Shown in pieces: positions 1 through 9,572 of a DNA stretch of 64,000 bases. The stretch's first letter is position 1. Each line of letters starts with the position of its first letter. Location: assembly GCF_004335015.1 (NCBI RefSeq), contig NZ_RQRU01000002.1, forward strand, positions 124,001-188,000, given 5' to 3'. The notes beneath the pieces were generated by a model. It worked only from the letters and a program-made list of their open reading frames with translations. It was not told the origin of the DNA and searched no databases. Source of the stretch: Psychrobacter pygoscelis. Lineage in GTDB: Bacteria > Pseudomonadota > Gammaproteobacteria > Pseudomonadales > Moraxellaceae. The position numbers and the translations under genes were made by a program.

Positions 1-336
1 CTGTGTGGTAAAAGTTAGCAAGAAAGATTCGAGTTATTTATAGTGTTAATTTATAAAGGATATTATGAGTGTCGCAATCCTTAATGTCATGGTAGTTATC
101 TAAGCTGATAGGTCAAAATTTGTTCACCACCTTAGGTGTTTTGCTACATTGCCTTGTCAGTTTCTTAATAATCTGCTAGCAGAATAAAGCAGGTTATTTA
201 TTAGAGTAATTAGAATATAACCATTAAAAATAGCAAAACCCCGCCATCAATATGACGACGAGGTTTTAAGACAAAGCTTTAAATGGTTGGGGCTAATGAA
301 CGCTAAGTAAATTTATCTATGGTAGTCGTTGTTAAG
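1..336. other. Intergenic region at the left edge
   Basis: No gene is seen here. The only open frame noticed starts at 65 and runs 13 codons. The right part holds the hairpin terminator of the lipase gene that ends at 337. Confidence 0.6.
227..265 (-). terminator. Terminator of the first lipase gene
   Basis: Read on the minus strand, arms AAAACCTCG and CGGGGTTTT flank a smaller inner stem (GTCAT/ATGGC), followed by a T-rich stretch. It lies about 70 bases past the lipase stop codon. Confidence 0.7.
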
Positions 337-1377
337 TTAATAGCCCGCGTTTTTTAAGCGATTTACGTGGTTGCGATAGACCGTCAACGGGTTGGTCTCA
401 CGCCATGAAGTCATGCCAAGCAGCTGATTGATACTGTCCAAATGGTTCATTCGGTAATCATCACGAATGACAAAGCCCACACGACTCGAACAAGGGGTCA
501 CAAAACCATCGTTCGCCTCACCTTCATGAGTTTTACCAAGCAATGTCAAAAGATAATCGCTGGGATCAAGGGCGTTGGTAAATGTCTGACTGCCTGACCA
601 AGAGTAATAACCAACGCCATTGAGGACGTTATTAGTAGGCGGCATACCACAATAAGAGCTAGGTATCGGTGCTGGGTACTTCTTATTGAACGCCAGATTA
701 CTTGCTGTAGAGGTAGTCGCTGCGACATTTCTCACATTTTGCTCTTGCAATTGGTCCAAGGGCACTGCTGATAGCGCGTCCAATGACAACCCAACAGCTA
801 CTAGGCTGGCTTCGAATACTTTAGTGCCAAACTTATTGGGCGTATTGTCATTCTCTAAAGTTTCAACAGCAAAGTCAGCGGTTTTGGTGCCCTGATGGGG
901 GGTCGATACTGTGGTTACAGAGGCGATCTTGTCTGCTGCAACAGTAGCTACATAGCGACTATCAAAGCCACCTTGACTATGACCTACTAGATTGACCTTG
1001 CCGGAGTCCATAAGTGCTTCAATCGTTCGGACTTGCTGCAGCAACTGCTCACCGCGAACCTCAGAGGAGTTCACAGAAGAGGTCTTGGTCGTAAAGACGG
1101 TAGTCCCGTTTTTCATTAGGACCTGCGGCACGCCATTGAAATAGTCTAACGTGTTTAGCAATCGGTTCCAGCCCAAAAAGCCATGAGCCATAACGATAGG
1201 ATACTTGGTAGCACCATAATCAGAGTGGGAGTCTGTACTATCGATCTTGCTGCAACCATGAGGGGTGTTGCAATTGTAATAACTGCTCGCCTGGGCCATT
1301 GGAGCAGCCATGATGCCGATGGCTAGTAGAGTTGAGCTGGCCGTGAATAAGCGCAGAGCATTGCTAAGACTTCTCAT
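337..1377 (-). CDS. Secreted triacylglycerol lipase, subfamily I.1 (copy 1)
   Basis: Extracellular lipase that hydrolyses triacylglycerols. The 346-residue product has a Sec signal peptide with a likely cut after AQA near residue 30. The oxyanion region is HGFLG (from residue 65), the nucleophile elbow is GHSQGG with Ser134, and the catalytic Asp and His are probably Asp290 (in NDGFV) and His312 (in NHLDS), placed by comparison with Pseudomonas aeruginosa LipA. The Asp after His312 fits the calcium site, and cysteines in SYCGMP and TPCSS fit the conserved disulfide. AAGGA lies 6 bases before the ATG. A chaperone gene lies upstream on the same strand and a paralogous lipase beyond it. Family assignment is firm; substrate range is unknown. 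Confidence 0.93.
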   Translation of the reverse strand: MRSLSNALRLFTASSTLLAIGIMAAPMAQASSYYNCNTPHGCSKIDSTDSHSDYGATKYPIVMAHGFLGWNRLLNTLDYFNGVPQVLMKNGTTVFTTKTSSVNSSEVRGEQLLQQVRTIEALMDSGKVNLVGHSQGGFDSRYVATVAADKIASVTTVSTPHQGTKTADFAVETLENDNTPNKFGTKVFEASLVAVGLSLDALSAVPLDQLQEQNVRNVAATTSTASNLAFNKKYPAPIPSSYCGMPPTNNVLNGVGYYSWSGSQTFTNALDPSDYLLTLLGKTHEGEANDGFVTPCSSRVGFVIRDDYRMNHLDSINQLLGMTSWRETNPLTVYRNHVNRLKNAGY

Positions 1378-1855
1378 ACAACATCCTTATTAACATTAGA
1401 GAAAGAAAAGAGAATGAATCACGTTAGACTAGCGTGATTTAACATAACATTGCAAATCACCCAGTTTGGCTGAGTAGTCATTCTCGGCGGTTGTAATCTG
1501 CAAGATATACTGAGTTTGTGATTAATATCGATTATTTAGAAGGAGTTAGAGGCCATCTTAATTTGAGGCAACTTGCGCATTAGCGATACTAGGACAGTTA
1601 AACTTTTTTTACATTTGCTACCAAATAACTGGAGCTGACTGCTCTAGCCTCAGTTATTTGTTGATTGTAAGGTCATTAGACTAGTCCCAGTCATTCATCT
1701 AATGCCTGAGTTTTATTATTAGTTGGCTAGGACTGAGAACATAGCTTAGTAATAATCGCAGATTTCACCCATAAAAAATCCAGCTAACATAGTCAGCTGG
1801 ATTAAAAGAGTCGTGTTAAAAGTGGCCTATATAGGCAGTTGATAAACAGTCGCTA
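1378..1855. other. Intergenic region between chaperone and lipase 1
   Basis: This 478-base gap holds the chaperone terminator and presumably the lipase 1 promoter. No open frame of interest was seen. The gap and terminator suggest that lipase 1 is transcribed separately from the chaperone. Confidence 0.5.
1772..1804 (-). terminator. Terminator of the lipase chaperone gene
   Basis: Nine-base arms AATCCAGCT and AGCTGGATT surround a 9-base loop, with a T run on the minus-strand side. It sits about 50 bases after the chaperone stop. Confidence 0.85.
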
Positions 1856-2962
1856 TTACTGACTATTACTGGCTAAGGATTCTTTCAATGCCGCATAGCC
1901 TGTCAGCCTTTTTCGCTCTAGCTCATTAAAGTAATGGCTTTCAAGTGACGCTATCTGCTCGCGCGCATTGGCTTCACCGCCCATTTTGTGAATTAACGCT
2001 TGCTTTTGCGCTTGATACTGAGTAAACCTTGCATCAAAGTCAGCTTCCTCGGCATCGACTTGCGCCAGACGTCTGGCAGCAGGCTCCCCGACCAGCTCAC
2101 GGCGCATAGCAAATAACTCTTCAGCACTTGCGCCAGCTGCTTTCATCTCTTGAGTTCGCTGCATCAGCTTACCCAAGTTGGCTTGCTGCTCGTAGTTTTG
2201 TTTGATAGGTCCATCGGGCAGTCGACTGATATAGTCCTCACGACTGGCCTGCTTTTGCTCGGCGTTCAGACTGTCATCTTGCTCAATACGTACCATCGCC
2301 ATACTATAGTCTTCGTAGGTATCATCTGCACCAAAAAAGGCATCGATAGTCTGTGTATTGAAATACTGTCGGCGAAGTTGATTGACATCCTGACGACGCT
2401 GAGCGACTAGATTGAGATCCAGCTCTCCTGCTCTAGTAGCTTGCATTTGCAGATTGCCATAGTTGTTCTCAATACCCTCTAGCGCTTTTAGATAATCGAT
2501 ATACTGATGGAATATCTCCACCGCTGAGCTGGCCGCTGGCTCAGGGGTATGGTGGCGGATATAGGCCTCGACACGTGCGATAATCGTGGCCTCGTCTTCC
2601 TCACCCAGCGCCGATAAGAAGTAATCAAACAGTCGGCGTAGACCTTCTGTCACTACCAGCTGCTTGTTCTCATCAATGATAATCTCACCATCGACATCAG
2701 TATCTCGAAGCGATTTGGGCATATTTTCCAGACCCGTGCTAAAAGCCGATACATTACCTAAGCTTGTAGTCGCTCCCTCAGTAGGTGCTATAGTCTCTGA
2801 TGCACCTAGGGGTAGAGACGGATCGGGGGCATTGGTCATATTGATAGAGGGCGCTGGCATCGCTGCGGAGTCTGGTTTCAACCACCAAATTAGCCCAGCC
2901 AGTAAGCCGCCTATTATTAATATAAATAAAGTTAGGGTTAAGTTTTTTTGCTTCTTATCCAT
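1856..2962 (-). CDS. lifO: Lipase-specific foldase (lipase chaperone, Lif)
   Basis: Inner-membrane-anchored steric chaperone that folds subfamily I.1/I.2 lipases in the periplasm before type II secretion. The 368-residue protein has an N-terminal membrane anchor (about residues 9-27), a variable Pro/Ala/Thr-rich linker to about residue 95, and the family signature RRLFDYFLSALG at residues 109-120, which matches the known RxxFDY(F/C)L(S/T)A motif. The rest is rich in charged helices, as in the wrap-around foldase domain. It lies between two lipase genes on the same strand and is the only foldase in the window, so it may serve both. Each gene has its own terminator, so they probably do not form one simple operon. 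Confidence 0.93.
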   Translation of the reverse strand: MDKKQKNLTLTLFILIIGGLLAGLIWWLKPDSAAMPAPSINMTNAPDPSLPLGASETIAPTEGATTSLGNVSAFSTGLENMPKSLRDTDVDGEIIIDENKQLVVTEGLRRLFDYFLSALGEEDEATIIARVEAYIRHHTPEPAASSAVEIFHQYIDYLKALEGIENNYGNLQMQATRAGELDLNLVAQRRQDVNQLRRQYFNTQTIDAFFGADDTYEDYSMAMVRIEQDDSLNAEQKQASREDYISRLPDGPIKQNYEQQANLGKLMQRTQEMKAAGASAEELFAMRRELVGEPAARRLAQVDAEEADFDARFTQYQAQKQALIHKMGGEANAREQIASLESHYFNELERKRLTGYAALKESLASNSQ

Positions 2963-3345
2963 GATGCTTATAACTTCCTTGTACGGGTTGAGTCGTTATT
3001 TCACGTTAACGGGTAACTAGATAGCTAGAGCGCGACGATAACTTTGCCATATAATGACACACCTAACTTATCAGCGCCAAACATACCATCCTGCTTTAAT
3101 TAACTGGACAATAATCTTCTTAAGCTCAGCTACGATGATAATAACCAACTAAATGGCGTTGAGACTTTAGGGTTATCAATAGCGCCGTTCACCACAGGTG
3201 TTGGCACGGGCCTCAACAAAAAAGACAATGCAGCCTGCATTGTCTTAATTGATGTCTTAATCCATCGAGCGTATTTATCAACCAATCATGCCACTTATGA
3301 CTGGCAGCTCATGGTTAATAACGCTTAACTCTACCCATTCTTTTG
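2963..3345. other. Intergenic region between lipase 2 and chaperone
   Basis: The 383-base gap contains the lipase 2 terminator and presumably the chaperone promoter. No other coding signal was seen. Confidence 0.5.
3216..3246 (-). terminator. Terminator of the second lipase gene
   Basis: A perfect 11-base stem (AAGACAATGCA / TGCATTGTCTT) with a 3-base loop is followed on the minus strand by a run of T. It separates lipase 2 from the chaperone gene. Confidence 0.9.
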
Positions 3346-4398
3346 CTATTTATTTGCTCTTTTAAGGCGATTGGCTTGGGTTCGATAGACCGATTTAGCA
3401 TTGGTTTTACCCCAAGCCGTCAGACCCAGTACTTGGTTGACCGAATCCAAATGATTCATTGCATAATCATCGCGAATCACATAACCCAAGCGGTTTGAGC
3501 ACTTTGACACCAAGCCATCGTTTGGCTCTCCTTTAAAGGATAATGAGGTCAAGGCCAGCATATAGTCTGAGGGATCTAGACCGTTAGTCACTTGACCAAC
3601 ACCGCCAAAGGAGTAATAAGGAATACCGTTGACAGTAGTCTGCGCTGGCATGCCGCAATATGAGGTGGGCATCGCTGCGGGGAATTTAGCATTAAAACGC
3701 TTCATATAATCTGTCGATAAGGCAGTGACTGCTTGCCAGCCATCCTGCTGCTGAAGCTTACTTAGCGGTGCACCAGAGCCAACATCTAGTGTAAGCCCTA
3801 ATATCTTAAAAGCCGCTAATGCTAATTTGCTGCCGCTATTGAACTCACCCTTAGCATAGCCGTCTTTGGCGCTGCCCTCTTCCACTGTCTTGATAACCCA
3901 GTCCGCCATCTTTGACCCTTGCTCGGGGCTAGCAACCGCCGTAACCGAGGCCACATTTTGGGGAGCAATCGCGGCCACATAGCGGATATCATGACCACCA
4001 TGGCTGTGACCGATCAAATTGACTTTAGGCGATCCGGTAATGGCCGCTATCGTCTTAACCTGACGTAGCAGCTGCTCACCGCGGTATTCACTATCATGAA
4101 CGGCTGAGGTTTTAGTGACAAAAACCGTACTACCGTCTTTCATCAAGGTTTGCGGAATGCCGTACCAATAATCAAGGATTCCGAACAGTCTATTCCAGCC
4201 GCCAAGGCCGTGCGCCATGACAATAGGATACTTGGTGGCGGTAAAATTCGAAGAGGTATTTTTGCTACTGACCAGCTGACAACCTGATGCATTGGCACAG
4301 TTATAATGGGCTGCCGCTTGAGCGGAGGTGGTGGTGATTGCCGATAAGGCCAGAACACTGGCCGCAAAAGTACTATAAAAAGCAGAAGAATGCTTCAT
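3346..4398 (-). CDS. Secreted triacylglycerol lipase, subfamily I.1 (copy 2)
   Basis: A 350-residue paralogue of the lipase at 337-1377, sharing most motifs. The signal peptide probably ends near AQA (about residue 28). The oxyanion region is HGLGG (residues 63-67), the nucleophile elbow is GHSHGG with Ser132, and the likely catalytic partners are Asp294 (in NDGLV) and His316 (in NHLDS). Cysteines in SYCGMP and SKCSN match the conserved disulfide. A strong AAGGA site precedes the ATG. The elbow and oxyanion loop differ from copy 1 (GHSHGG against GHSQGG, HGLGG against HGFLG), which suggests different substrate preferences. The foldase gene follows downstream after a terminator. Confidence 0.93.
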   Translation of the reverse strand: MKHSSAFYSTFAASVLALSAITTTSAQAAAHYNCANASGCQLVSSKNTSSNFTATKYPIVMAHGLGGWNRLFGILDYWYGIPQTLMKDGSTVFVTKTSAVHDSEYRGEQLLRQVKTIAAITGSPKVNLIGHSHGGHDIRYVAAIAPQNVASVTAVASPEQGSKMADWVIKTVEEGSAKDGYAKGEFNSGSKLALAAFKILGLTLDVGSGAPLSKLQQQDGWQAVTALSTDYMKRFNAKFPAAMPTSYCGMPAQTTVNGIPYYSFGGVGQVTNGLDPSDYMLALTSLSFKGEPNDGLVSKCSNRLGYVIRDDYAMNHLDSVNQVLGLTAWGKTNAKSVYRTQANRLKRANK

Positions 4399-5076
4399 AA
4401 TTAACGTCCTTGTTTAAGTTTTCACATTCAATTGATAAGCCTGTTAAGGCCACAAACAAATAGGAAGATTGCAAGTGTATTCAGCGAATAAACTCAACCT
4501 ATTTAACTATTACTAATCACTGCAGCGACCAGCTCTTTCGTGACTGCTGTTGTCTGGCTGCCGTATTTAAGTGCGTTATAACTTGTGCGTTCTTTTACAG
4601 TAATCCTAATATCAAGTCCTGTTGGTTAAGGATTAGCGCTTGATGAACACATCTAAAAAATTAACATCTAAAAAGATGATAACAAAGCGTAACATTGCAA
4701 CACAATAATATTTAAAACGCTAAAATTCAATAGCCAATATTAATAAATTCCCCAATCAGCTCTCTTTCCCTTTTATCATAAGCTACTAATAAGCTAGTTT
4801 ATTTTGAACACCTCAGTCAGGTTTCCGACGACTGCGCAGATAAGACTCACAGATGCGCTACAAATCAAGTTGCTTTACAAGCGCTACAGTTCAACTGTGA
4901 GATGGTATTGCAGCTTCTGCTATACACTGGCGCGCTATCCGCTATAAGTTTTAACAAGGGTTAATAAGTAATTTCTATGCTATTTATTAACGATACTATA
5001 AAAGGTGTTTAAACGAGAGGTTACGGGTTTATGATATAATTATTCACTTCAAAATTTATATACTATAAGTAATATC
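4399..5076. other. Divergent intergenic region between lipase 2 and map
   Basis: A 678-base AT-rich gap between divergent genes, so promoters for both should lie here. A short direct repeat, ACATCTAAAAA, occurs twice at about 4650-4675. No convincing coding frame was found on either strand. Confidence 0.4.
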
Positions 5077-5871
5077 ATGATGACAAAAACTTCTTTAATT
5101 CAATCCGCCGAAGCTCTTGAAAAGATGCGGGTCGCAGGTAAGCTTGCTAGTGATGTGCTGGTGATGCTCGATGAGCATGTCAAAGTCGGCGTCACTACCG
5201 AAGCCCTTAATCAAATCGCTCATGACTATATCGTGAATGTGCAGCAAGCGATTCCTGCTCCCCTCAACTACAACGGCTTCCCTAAGTCTATCTGCACCTC
5301 TGTCAACCATGTCGTCTGTCATGGCATCCCTACTGATAAAAAAGTCCTCAAAGATGGCGACATTATCAATATCGATGTGACGGTCATTAAAGATGGCTAC
5401 TATGGTGATACGTCAAAGATGTGGATTGTTGGCAACGGCAGTATCATGGCACAGCGCATCTGCGACGTCGCCCAAAAGGCGCTTTATGCAGGAATGAGCG
5501 TGGTCAAAGACGGCGCATATCTTGGTGATATTGGCGCAGCTATCCAAGAAGTGGTCGAACCTGAACGCTTTAGCATCGTTCGAGAATTCTGCGGTCACGG
5601 CATTAGCAATCAGTTTCACCATGAGCCGCAAGTCCTACACTATGGTAAAAAAGGCACGGGTATGCAGCTAAAGACCGGTATGACCTTCACCATTGAACCG
5701 ATGATCAACCAAGGTACTTGGCAGACCAAAATCTTGGCCGATGACTGGACCGCTGTTACCAAAGACCGTAAGTTATCGGCGCAGTGGGAGCATACCATGG
5801 TGGTAACTGACAATGGCTGCGAAGTCTTTACCACTCGTCCTGAAGAGGATTTAAGCTTTTTAAATAGCTAG
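5077..5871 (+). CDS. map: Type I methionine aminopeptidase
   Basis: Cytoplasmic metalloenzyme that removes the initiator methionine from new proteins. The 264-residue length fits bacterial type I enzymes. All five metal ligands are visible: Asp100 and Asp111 (around INIDVTVI and GDTSKMW), His174 (in CGHGI), Glu207 (in IEPM) and Glu238 (in WEHT). His82 in VCHGIP matches the substrate-binding histidine. Two ATG codons follow each other at 5077 and 5080, with no strong ribosome site to choose between them. A hairpin terminator follows, and glnD starts 87 bases after the stop. The map-glnD-dapC order is common in this bacterial group. Confidence 0.96.
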   Translation: MMTKTSLIQSAEALEKMRVAGKLASDVLVMLDEHVKVGVTTEALNQIAHDYIVNVQQAIPAPLNYNGFPKSICTSVNHVVCHGIPTDKKVLKDGDIINIDVTVIKDGYYGDTSKMWIVGNGSIMAQRICDVAQKALYAGMSVVKDGAYLGDIGAAIQEVVEPERFSIVREFCGHGISNQFHHEPQVLHYGKKGTGMQLKTGMTFTIEPMINQGTWQTKILADDWTAVTKDRKLSAQWEHTMVVTDNGCEVFTTRPEEDLSFLNS

Positions 5872-5882
5872 TCAAAGAAAGA

Positions 5883-5909
5883 AAAGATCGCCAAGGCGAT
5901 CTTTTTTTT
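5883..5909 (+). terminator. Terminator after map
   Basis: Stem AAGATCGCC / GGCGATCTT with a 2-base loop is followed by a T run. It separates map from glnD. Confidence 0.85.
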
Positions 5910-5958
5910 GCTATGGTAAGAGTCATTATCGACTGTTTGATCTGAATGGATATCTGTT

Positions 5959-8658
5959 ATGTTTACCTGCGATGTCGCAACCATCTACATCACGCCGCTA
6001 CCTTCCCTAACCCACTCTACCGAACATAATCTTGGTGTTCCAGCTTGGCTAGCTCAGGTAAATGATGACATCAACAAAGCCTTAGAGCGCGGTGTCAGCA
6101 TCCGCCAGCTTGTCGCTGCTCGGGCCTGCGCCATTGATAGCTTACTCGTGGCCCTATTTGAATATTTTGACCTCGGTCAGACTGATTTAGCCCTTTTTGC
6201 CACAGGGGGTTATGGCCGCGGAGAGCTGTCCCTACACTCCGATGTCGACATCCTTCTATTGTCACCAACAGATATCTCAGAAGCCGCCAAACCTCAGCTT
6301 AATGCCTTCGTCGCCAAGCTCTGGGACATAGGGATTGAGCCTGCACTCTCTGTGCGTAGTGTCGCCGACTGTCTCGTCGCTGCTGAGGACCATACCGTCG
6401 CCACTGCGCTATTAGAAGCTAGGCTACTGGCAGGTAATGAGGCGCTGAGCCAAGCTCCGATGGATATCGTCAATCAGACTTGGCCGCAAAAGCTGTTTTT
6501 TGAAACCAAGATGGCAGAAGCTAAGACCCGCTATATCGCGCATAACGTAACCGAATACAATCTTGAACCTAATATCAAATCTGCGCCAGGTGGTCTACGC
6601 GATATTCACGTCATCGGCTGGGTGACCAAACGCTACTTTCGAGTCAGCAAACTCTATGATCTAGTGCAGCAAGACTTTTTGACTGAAAAAGAGTTTGACG
6701 AGCTGACGTACGCTGAAGGGTATCTATGGCAGATCCGCCACTATTTACATACCTTGACAGGGCGTAATGAAAATAAATTATTGTTTGATTATCAGCGCGA
6801 TGTGGCCCAACTTATGGGCTATGAGTCATTACCCGATGACCTACCCAATGCTGCCGTTGAGCGATTTATGCGCGACTACTACCGCTGCGCTATGCAGATT
6901 TCGACGTTATCTGAGATGCTGACGACGCATTATTATGAGACCATCATCGAGCCAAGGCTCCCTGATGATGAGCGACCAGAAAAGACGCCTCTGAATGCAC
7001 GCTTTAACCAGATTGGCAATCAGATCGCCATCTCCCACAATCGGGTATTCGCTCAGCACCCTGACGCCATTCTTGAGATGTTTTTGTTAATGGGTCAGCA
7101 CAATATCAAAAATGTGCGGACACGGACGCTACGAGCCTTAAAGATTGCTGCCCGAGGTATCGATCAAACCTTCCGAGAAAACCCTGCGCATAAAGCCTTA
7201 TTTTTGGCCAACTTAAAAGAGCAAAACTACCTCTATCATCGGCTGCGTACTATGAACCGTTATGGAGTATTGAGCAATTATATCCCTGCTTTTGCTCAAG
7301 TTACCGGTCTTATGCAGTATGATTTATTCCATCGGTATACTGTGGATGCCCACATCTTATTTTTGATTCGGATCTTGCACCGCTTTTTGGATGACCGCCA
7401 TCAAGATCAGTATCCACTAGTCAGCGCTATCTTTAACCGTATTGAGCGTAAAGAGATACTAGTCCTGGCAGCGATGTTTCATGATATTGCCAAAGGTCGC
7501 AATGGCGACCATAGTGAGCTTGGCGAGACCGACGCTATTGAATTCTGTCTTGCCCACGGCATGAGTGATGCTGATGCCAATTTAGTAGGCTGGCTAACTC
7601 GCTATCATCTACTAATGTCGATGACCGCACAGAAAAAAGACATCTCTGACCCAGAAGTCGTCAGCGAATTTGCCAATATTGTGGGTAACGTTACCCACCT
7701 TAATCATCTGTATGTGCTAACCGTCGCCGACATGAATGCCACCAATCCACAGCTATGGAATAGCTGGCGGGCAACGCTGATGAAGCAGCTGTATTCGCAA
7801 ACGCGGCGCATCTTGCGCGCTGATATTGACGCGCCGACCAATCGCCAAGATATGATCGCGGCGACGCGAGCACAAGTCACTGAGATGTTAGACAGCGTCG
7901 ATAACCAACATATGAATCGGCAGGAGGTCTTTGCCCTGTGGGATGATCTGGGTGATGAGTACTTCTTACGCGAGATTCCTCAGGATATCCTTTGGCATAC
8001 CGAAGCTATCCTCAATCATCCGCCTATCGGTAAAGCCTCAAATGCAGAAAGTAAACCGCTCGTGGTCTTGCGTGAGCACCGAGAGCTGGCTCTTGATGCT
8101 GTGCAGGTATTCATCTATACCCAAGATCAGGACAACCTGTTCGCGGTGACCATGGCCGTATTTGACCAGATGGACCTAGATGTCTTGGATGCGCGGATTA
8201 TCACCGCCACGCGGGATTTTGCTCTTGATTCCTATGTGGTGCTCGATCGTCACGGCACTTTACTCTCTGATAGCGAGCGCCAAGACGAGCTAAAATCGCG
8301 CCTTATTCGCGCCTTTGTCAATCCCACCACTGTCAAGCTGGCCCAGAAGCGTCTGCCTAGACAGCTGCGCCATTTTGAGGTGGCAACGAAGGTACACTTT
8401 GACTTCAATCCCTCGTCCAACCAGCACATTATGACCTTAGAGACGCTGGATCAGCCAGGACTGCTAGCGCGTGTTGGTCAAGTATTTTTGCAGCAGAGTA
8501 TCGAGGTGCATGCAGCGCGAATCACCACTTTGGGCGAACGGGCCGAAGATATGTTTTATATTAGCGACAGCGACGATAAACCTTTATCAGAGCCGAGACT
8601 CACCGCCTTGAAACAAGCGATCATCGATAGCTTCTCGCATATTGCAGAGATTAGTTAA
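5959..8658 (+). CDS. glnD: Bifunctional uridylyltransferase/uridylyl-removing enzyme
   Basis: Nitrogen sensor that adds UMP to PII proteins, or removes it, according to glutamine level. The 899-residue protein has the full layout: a nucleotidyltransferase domain with GGYGRGEL and the SDVD metal site (residues 83-97), a linker domain, an HD hydrolase domain with HD at about residues 508-509 (FHDIAKGRNGDHSELG), and two C-terminal ACT domains at roughly 700-780 and 810-885 that bind glutamine. Length is normal for the family. It follows map on the same strand with a terminator between, so it probably has its own promoter. Its PII partner is not in the window. Confidence 0.96.
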   Translation: MFTCDVATIYITPLPSLTHSTEHNLGVPAWLAQVNDDINKALERGVSIRQLVAARACAIDSLLVALFEYFDLGQTDLALFATGGYGRGELSLHSDVDILLLSPTDISEAAKPQLNAFVAKLWDIGIEPALSVRSVADCLVAAEDHTVATALLEARLLAGNEALSQAPMDIVNQTWPQKLFFETKMAEAKTRYIAHNVTEYNLEPNIKSAPGGLRDIHVIGWVTKRYFRVSKLYDLVQQDFLTEKEFDELTYAEGYLWQIRHYLHTLTGRNENKLLFDYQRDVAQLMGYESLPDDLPNAAVERFMRDYYRCAMQISTLSEMLTTHYYETIIEPRLPDDERPEKTPLNARFNQIGNQIAISHNRVFAQHPDAILEMFLLMGQHNIKNVRTRTLRALKIAARGIDQTFRENPAHKALFLANLKEQNYLYHRLRTMNRYGVLSNYIPAFAQVTGLMQYDLFHRYTVDAHILFLIRILHRFLDDRHQDQYPLVSAIFNRIERKEILVLAAMFHDIAKGRNGDHSELGETDAIEFCLAHGMSDADANLVGWLTRYHLLMSMTAQKKDISDPEVVSEFANIVGNVTHLNHLYVLTVADMNATNPQLWNSWRATLMKQLYSQTRRILRADIDAPTNRQDMIAATRAQVTEMLDSVDNQHMNRQEVFALWDDLGDEYFLREIPQDILWHTEAILNHPPIGKASNAESKPLVVLREHRELALDAVQVFIYTQDQDNLFAVTMAVFDQMDLDVLDARIITATRDFALDSYVVLDRHGTLLSDSERQDELKSRLIRAFVNPTTVKLAQKRLPRQLRHFEVATKVHFDFNPSSNQHIMTLETLDQPGLLARVGQVFLQQSIEVHAARITTLGERAEDMFYISDSDDKPLSEPRLTALKQAIIDSFSHIAEIS

Positions 8659-8687
8659 CAAGCTTAATTTTGCTGGGGTGAGGCGCA

Positions 8688-9326
8688 CTAAAGTAAGCTT
8701 TTATAGATCATATTACTGGCGTATTCGATGAGTTCTGACTCTGCAAACTCAGGCGGTAGGTCTATCTCAAAGTCTTGATAATTTAGCAGCATTCGCCCCT
8801 TTTCGATCTCTTTTTTTAAGATGAGCTGTAAGCTGGTCAACTGTAGTTCAGAATGATATCGTTGACCAATTTCTGTTAGTGAGAGGGGGGCATGCGAATG
8901 AATGTCAGGTAATATGCTGACGTTTGCCAGCTCGTACATATCGTTCAAAATTTGCTCAAGCTCCCAGTCAAACTTATTAATACTCTGTTGCAGCTGCTGA
9001 GCCAGCTTGGCGCGCAAGGTATAGATGATGAGAAATACTATTCCCTGTCCTACAAAAAACAAAGCACAATCTCGAAGCGAGCGCTCCCAACCCAAAGTAT
9101 TCATCACCAACATCATAAGCATTGATGAAATCACATAACTTATGAGTAAGGCCAAAAGCCAAGTGACCCTACTGTTATCCCCAAACCAAAATACCATTCG
9201 CGACTGCCGAGCAATCATATGCTCGCGGATATGAAACCAACGCTGCTCACACAATATCAACCGCTCTATCATGTCAGAATTGACTAAAGGTAGTAACCAG
9301 TCTTGGTCATTTATTGCTTTATTCAT
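8688..9326 (-). CDS. Hypothetical two-helix membrane protein
   Basis: Not recognised. The 212-residue product starts MNKAIND at 9326, with a GGGACT element a few bases upstream; a longer frame from a TTG at 9377 is less likely. Two strongly hydrophobic segments, around VTWLLALLISYVIS and ALFFVGQGIVFLIIY, lie in the middle of the protein and are joined by a short loop. A long charged helical C-terminal half follows, with many Glu, Leu and Gln residues. The layout suggests an inner-membrane hairpin with a cytoplasmic domain. It converges with glnD, with about 30 bases between them. No function is proposed. Confidence 0.6.
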   Translation of the reverse strand: MNKAINDQDWLLPLVNSDMIERLILCEQRWFHIREHMIARQSRMVFWFGDNSRVTWLLALLISYVISSMLMMLVMNTLGWERSLRDCALFFVGQGIVFLIIYTLRAKLAQQLQQSINKFDWELEQILNDMYELANVSILPDIHSHAPLSLTEIGQRYHSELQLTSLQLILKKEIEKGRMLLNYQDFEIDLPPEFAESELIEYASNMIYKSLL

Positions 9327-9572
9327 AACAATGAGTCCCTTCAACAAAGTAAAGACGCTGTAGGATACTAACGTCAATCATCCTCATGTAATGGTCTTTA
9401 TACCGCGTCCATGCACCAGTGTTTCGTCATTAAATTTTGCTTGGGCCTTGCGAACATAAGACACATCTTATCGAAAGTGCTACACTGCGAATAATCTCAA
9501 TTTCACACACCGAACGACCCATTTAAACAAGTTTAAATTACTAAACTTTTGTTGTTAATTTTTATTATAGAT

